Assembly: GCA_027627225.1 (NCBI GenBank)
Contig: CM051028.1
Coordinates: 12,933,201 to 12,997,200, forward strand
Length of the DNA stretch: 64,000 bases
Direction of reading: 5' to 3'
DNA from: Congeria kusceri
Taxonomy: Eukaryota; Mollusca; Bivalvia; Myida; Dreissenidae
Below the pieces are notes generated by a model. It was not told the DNA's origin and did not search any database. It was given only the letters and a program-made list of their open reading frames with translations. Below, one piece after another: positions 61,001 through 64,000 of the stretch (position 1 is the stretch's first letter; the number at the start of each line of letters is the position of its first letter). Made by a program: the position numbers and the translations under genes.

Positions 61001-64000
61001 AGGACATTGCTCTATGATTGGTCTCAAGACGGGAAAAGTCCTATCGTATGCAGTGAGGAGCAAAACCTGCCGGGTGTGCAACCAGCACAGGAAGAAAACA
61101 AAAGGTAATAGCCCCTGCAAGCCTCATGACTGTAGGAAAAATTGGAGTGGATCATCTAAAGCCATGGAACCCGACATGGTCACTGAAATGATCACAGAAA
61201 CAGTCGAAAAAGGCATAATGGTTACAGGGGTTGTGGGTGATGATGATACCACAACAGCTGCAAGATTAAAAACAAGTCTGCCTTATACTATCGAGAAAAG
61301 GTCCGACAAAAATCATGTGAAAAAAAATCTGGCCAACTGTCTGTATGGAATGCAAAAGAGCTTTCCCATGTTAAGTACAAAAATCATAAACTACTTGTTG
61401 AAATTATTCAACTACAGTATTTCTCAGAATAAACACAATCCTGTAGGCATATCTCAGGGCATGGATGCTGTTGTTGGTCACGTGTTTGGCGACCATTCGT
61501 TCTGTGAGGATGTCTGGTACAGGTTTAGAAATAACACTGCTGCTAAATACTCATCATTACCATATGGACGGCCACTGACAAATCCTGCACTGAAAGCTGC
61601 ACTGCTTGATGTTTTTGGTGCTTACAAAAAAATAGCCACCAAATTAAGCACGTTGGGCAGTACTCAGGCTAACGAGAGCCTGAACAAGTCTATAGCCAGC
61701 AAAGCTCCCAAACAGCTTCATCTTTCTGGCTCAGCTAATTTGAATTTTAGGACAGCTGCTGGAGTGGCCCAGAAAAACCTTGGAAATAGTTACATCACAA
61801 ACGTAATATATCGGAAGTTATTTTACATAAATTTTGATTTATAATTGGAAATGTTTGACTTTTCTTATTTATGTTTAATTTCAAATTTAAAAGCAGTTAA
61901 ATAGAGACAGTTGAGCACATTTTTTGGAAATACAAGAAAGTCAGACTTTTCTGCAGTTTTTTTATTTTCATTTTCTGCATGACTACATGTTAATTGTACT
62001 TTCTGCTTTGCATTATTATTTTATTTATTTTAATACACATGGCAAAATGATGCGAGTGGCACTGTCGGATTTCCATTTCTGCTAAAGTTATTTGAATGTT
62101 AGATGTTATGATTAATAATAATAAAGTATACCCACCTCACTTTGACATTCAGCTACTAGTATTATGAACATAGAAACATTCTAATGGTTTTTACAGCATT
62201 ATTATTTATTAATTCATTATTGATGTGAATATTTTGTATGAATTTTTAAATTTAAATTTTGATTTACTGTATGTATTAAAATTATCACAAAATCATAACA
62301 ATCAGGCAAAGATCATAATTTTTTTCTATTCAATTATTTTTTTTGACAACTAAGCTTTTTTGTCAGTCAACAACTTTGTAAGTATTATATGTCGGTTATT
62401 TCACAAAATTATTTTTTGAGCAGTTTGCATTGTTATCAACATAATCACATTCTTTATTCTTTTTCAGGTGAATAAAAAGTTGGGTGTTTCGCCTGGTACA
62501 TTCACATCTACGTTGGCCCTTCTCCGTGACCTACAGCACAGGAAGAGAAAAGCTATAGCGACTACCAGAGCAGCCAAACAGCGGCGTATCAGACTCAAAC
62601 TTGAACGGTTAGTGCACACAAAATATATTATAACACATGGTTGTATATTTTATCTAAGTGAGTCTAACAGGTCAATTGTTTGTATGTAATAAATAATGAT
62701 TACGTTTAAAGTAACTCATTTAAATTATATGTTAAATTGATGAAAATTATTTAATGAAATTGTATTACTGTATACTGTGTATTACACTCTTTATGTTTAC
62801 AATAAACATTTCAAATGGCCCATGTTTAGCTCACCTGAGCACAAAATGACCATGATAAGCTATTGTGGTCAGTCAATTTCCGGCGTAGTGCATCATGTGT
62901 CGTATATCGTGTGTCGTCAACTTTTAACTGGTTATCACTCTGGAGGTCAATTTTTTATCCAATCTTGATGAAACTTGGTCAAAATGTTTATCTTGACAAT
63001 ATCTAGGACGAGTTTGAAACAGGGTCATATGCGTACAGAAAAAAGCCACCAGGTCAAATCTTAGAAAAACCTTGTTACCACTCTAGAGGCCACATTTATG
63101 ACTCAATCTTGATGAAACTTTGTTAAAATTTTGATCTTGACAATATCTAGTCCGAGTTCAAATCTGGGTCATGTGCGTCTAAAAACTAAGTCACCAGGTC
63201 AAATCTGAGAAAAACCTTGTTACCACTCTAAAGACAACATTTATGACCTTCTTGTTTGTAAATTTCAGCCATTCAAAGGAATCGGTACAAGAAGTGCGTG
63301 AGGGACCAACGTATGCGTGTAATGTAGGTGACCAGGATGTAGATCTCACCACTATTCCCCCACCTGTACCGAAGCCTGGTCCAGCAGGTCTCGAGACCAC
63401 TGGGAAAGGATTTGTTTTCTTTGATCTGGAAACAACAGGGTTAGGTAAGGCATCTTTTTAATCATCATTTTCATTTATCGATTACATTATAACTTTCAAA
63501 ATATTATACATTACAAACCTTTGTGGGAAATCAAATATGAAAGTAATTTTGCACAAAAAGCTATTTTTCATCATCCAGTTTTGATGTACGATAATTGTAC
63601 AACTAGTATGTAATTGAATTATAAACCCAAATGCAGATTTACATATTTCTAATGTGACTAGACATTGTCAACTTTTCATGTAACTATCAAGCGGCTTTCA
63701 AAATAATACACACGATAGTACACTGTCTAACTTGAAAGGGACTTAAAATAACATAAAAGATGTTTCACTGTTTCAATGGAGGGAATTGTGTATGAATATC
63801 TAATGATTATATCGATATGCAATCAGACAAAATGATTGTAATCATTTTTTAATAAAATGTATGTTGTATTTTTTTCTAGAGCGTACTTCTCATATTGTCC
63901 AGATTGCTGCCGTTCATGAAACTGGGCAGTTTTCAACCCATGTTATGCCAGTTAAGAAGATGTCCGCAAAAGCGTCCGAAGTTACCGGATTGACGATTGT
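57582..64000 (+). CDS. Mutator-like transposase fused to a DEDD 3'-5' exonuclease, multi-exon, 3' end off window
   Basis: Exons joined by GT..AG and phase: start uncertain to 58,037; 58,424-58,517; 59,604-59,690; 60,026-60,105; 61,003-61,802; 62,468-62,607; 63,269-63,444; from 63,880. The first exon has a CxxC..CxxC module (KACTACGS ... CINCGN). Then come the transposase motifs 'DVSVDAGWQKRG' (first D), 'KTCRVCNQHRKK', 'VVGDDDTT' (second D) and 'GSTQANESLNKSI' (E). The last exons encode 'FVFFDLETTGLG' and 'SHIVQIAAV ... VTGL', the ExoI/II region of DnaQ/TREX-like nucleases. A start at 57,582 (MSKLETFRNSKRN) is out of frame with the rest because of an 11-A run at 57,632. It may be an active gene or a transposon relic. 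Confidence 0.7.
60446..60892. repeat. Bivalve interspersed repeat in intron 4 of the Mutator-like gene
   Basis: Begins 'tagctcacctgagcacgaag', with an inverted echo 'gctcatggtgagcta'. It then has two variant units of 'ccttgttaccactctagaggccatatt...gaaacttggtcacaatg...ctaggtcaccaggtcaaatc' and ends 'gggccatcatttccctcttg'. Related copy at 62,826-63,250. Confidence 0.65.
61003..61802 (+). CDS. Mutator-like gene, main catalytic exon
   Basis: 800-nt exon. It starts in frame with the previous exon after ATTATAG. It contains 'GKVLSYAVRSKTCRVCNQ', a downstream H..C pair (KPHDCRKNWSGSS), 'VVGDDDTTTAARL', 'KNHVKKNLANCLY' and 'GSTQANESLNKSI', the order expected for MULE-type cores (D, zinc Cys/His, D, then E). 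The donor AAC|GTAATA lies at 61,803. The exon has no internal stop. Confidence 0.7.
62826..63250. repeat. Bivalve interspersed repeat in intron 6 of the Mutator-like gene
   Basis: Same family and orientation as 60,446-60,892, opening 'tagctcacctgagcacaaaa', with three variant 'ttaccactcta.agg.ca' units. It stops 18 bp before the acceptor of the next exon and lacks the 'ccctcttg' end. Confidence 0.65.
63269..64000 (+). CDS. Mutator-like gene, exonuclease exons (63,269-63,444 and from 63,880)
   Basis: After a Pro-rich linker (IPPPVPKPGPAG) the protein enters an RNase H-like DEDD exonuclease: 'FVFFDLETTG' supplies the first D and E. The next exon gives 'ERTSHIVQIAAVHETGQF' and 'SEVTGLTI'. The second and third Asp would lie beyond 64,000. 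The family includes DnaQ epsilon and TREX1/2. No stop or intron anomaly separates it from the transposase part. Confidence 0.7.

Overview
The window is eukaryotic and AT-rich, with intron-containing genes (GT..AG junctions, many phase-1 introns), AATAAA signals and a heavy load of DNA transposons. Several interspersed families (a 'TAGCTCACCTGAGC...' repeat, a fold-back element opening GGGAAAACTGGGCT, a TIR element opening AGGCCACAACAAATTG) are ones I associate with bivalve mollusc genomes. Bivalve is therefore my best guess; the species is not determined.

Layout. (1) 361-22,145 is a head-to-tail tandem duplication (unit A about 12.4 kb, unit B about 9.4 kb). Each unit holds the last exon of a coiled-coil protein, a TIR element, a Harbinger transposase remnant, a four-exon minus-strand En/Spm (tnp2-type) transposase gene with an N-terminal C2H2 finger, and, divergent from it, the promoter and first exon of a BEN-domain gene. 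Only unit B is followed by the rest of that gene (to 25,777). The two transposase copies are broken at different places. (2) 27,007-29,150 has the 3' exons of a Myb/SANT-like gene. A 4.6-kb TIR transposon (29,160-33,764) with an 868-codon transposase-like ORF sits just after its stop. (3) 35.4-42.1 kb holds a Harbinger end, tandem repeats, a broken Tudor-like ORF and a pogo/Tigger-type transposase. (4) About 42.2-56.0 kb is very different: about 18 tightly packed, almost entirely intronless ORFs on both strands, with TATA boxes close to the starts, an ATGA overlap and several visibly decayed genes. It looks like an integrated fragment of a large dsDNA virus. (5) 56.7-57.2 kb is a TIR element holding a tRNA-like module. 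(6) 57.6 kb to the right edge is a multi-exon Mutator-like transposase gene fused to a DEDD 3'-5' exonuclease.

The virus-like block is the most interesting part. It codes for a Bcl-2-like protein with BH1- and BH2-like motifs, two BIR (IAP-type) proteins, an all-cysteine RING-like protein, a BTB-like protein, a stand-alone GIY-YIG nuclease of Penelope type, at least three type I membrane glycoproteins (two paralogous), one spliced gene with a repeated motif, and several unknowns. This is the profile of a host-interaction segment rather than a replication core; no polymerase, terminase or capsid gene is visible. A malacoherpesvirus-like source is a reasonable hypothesis because known members carry BIR and RING proteins, but the window does not prove it. 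Together these genes would target apoptosis and ubiquitin signalling.

Reading limits: domain calls rest on motif recognition by eye; no search or alignment was run.
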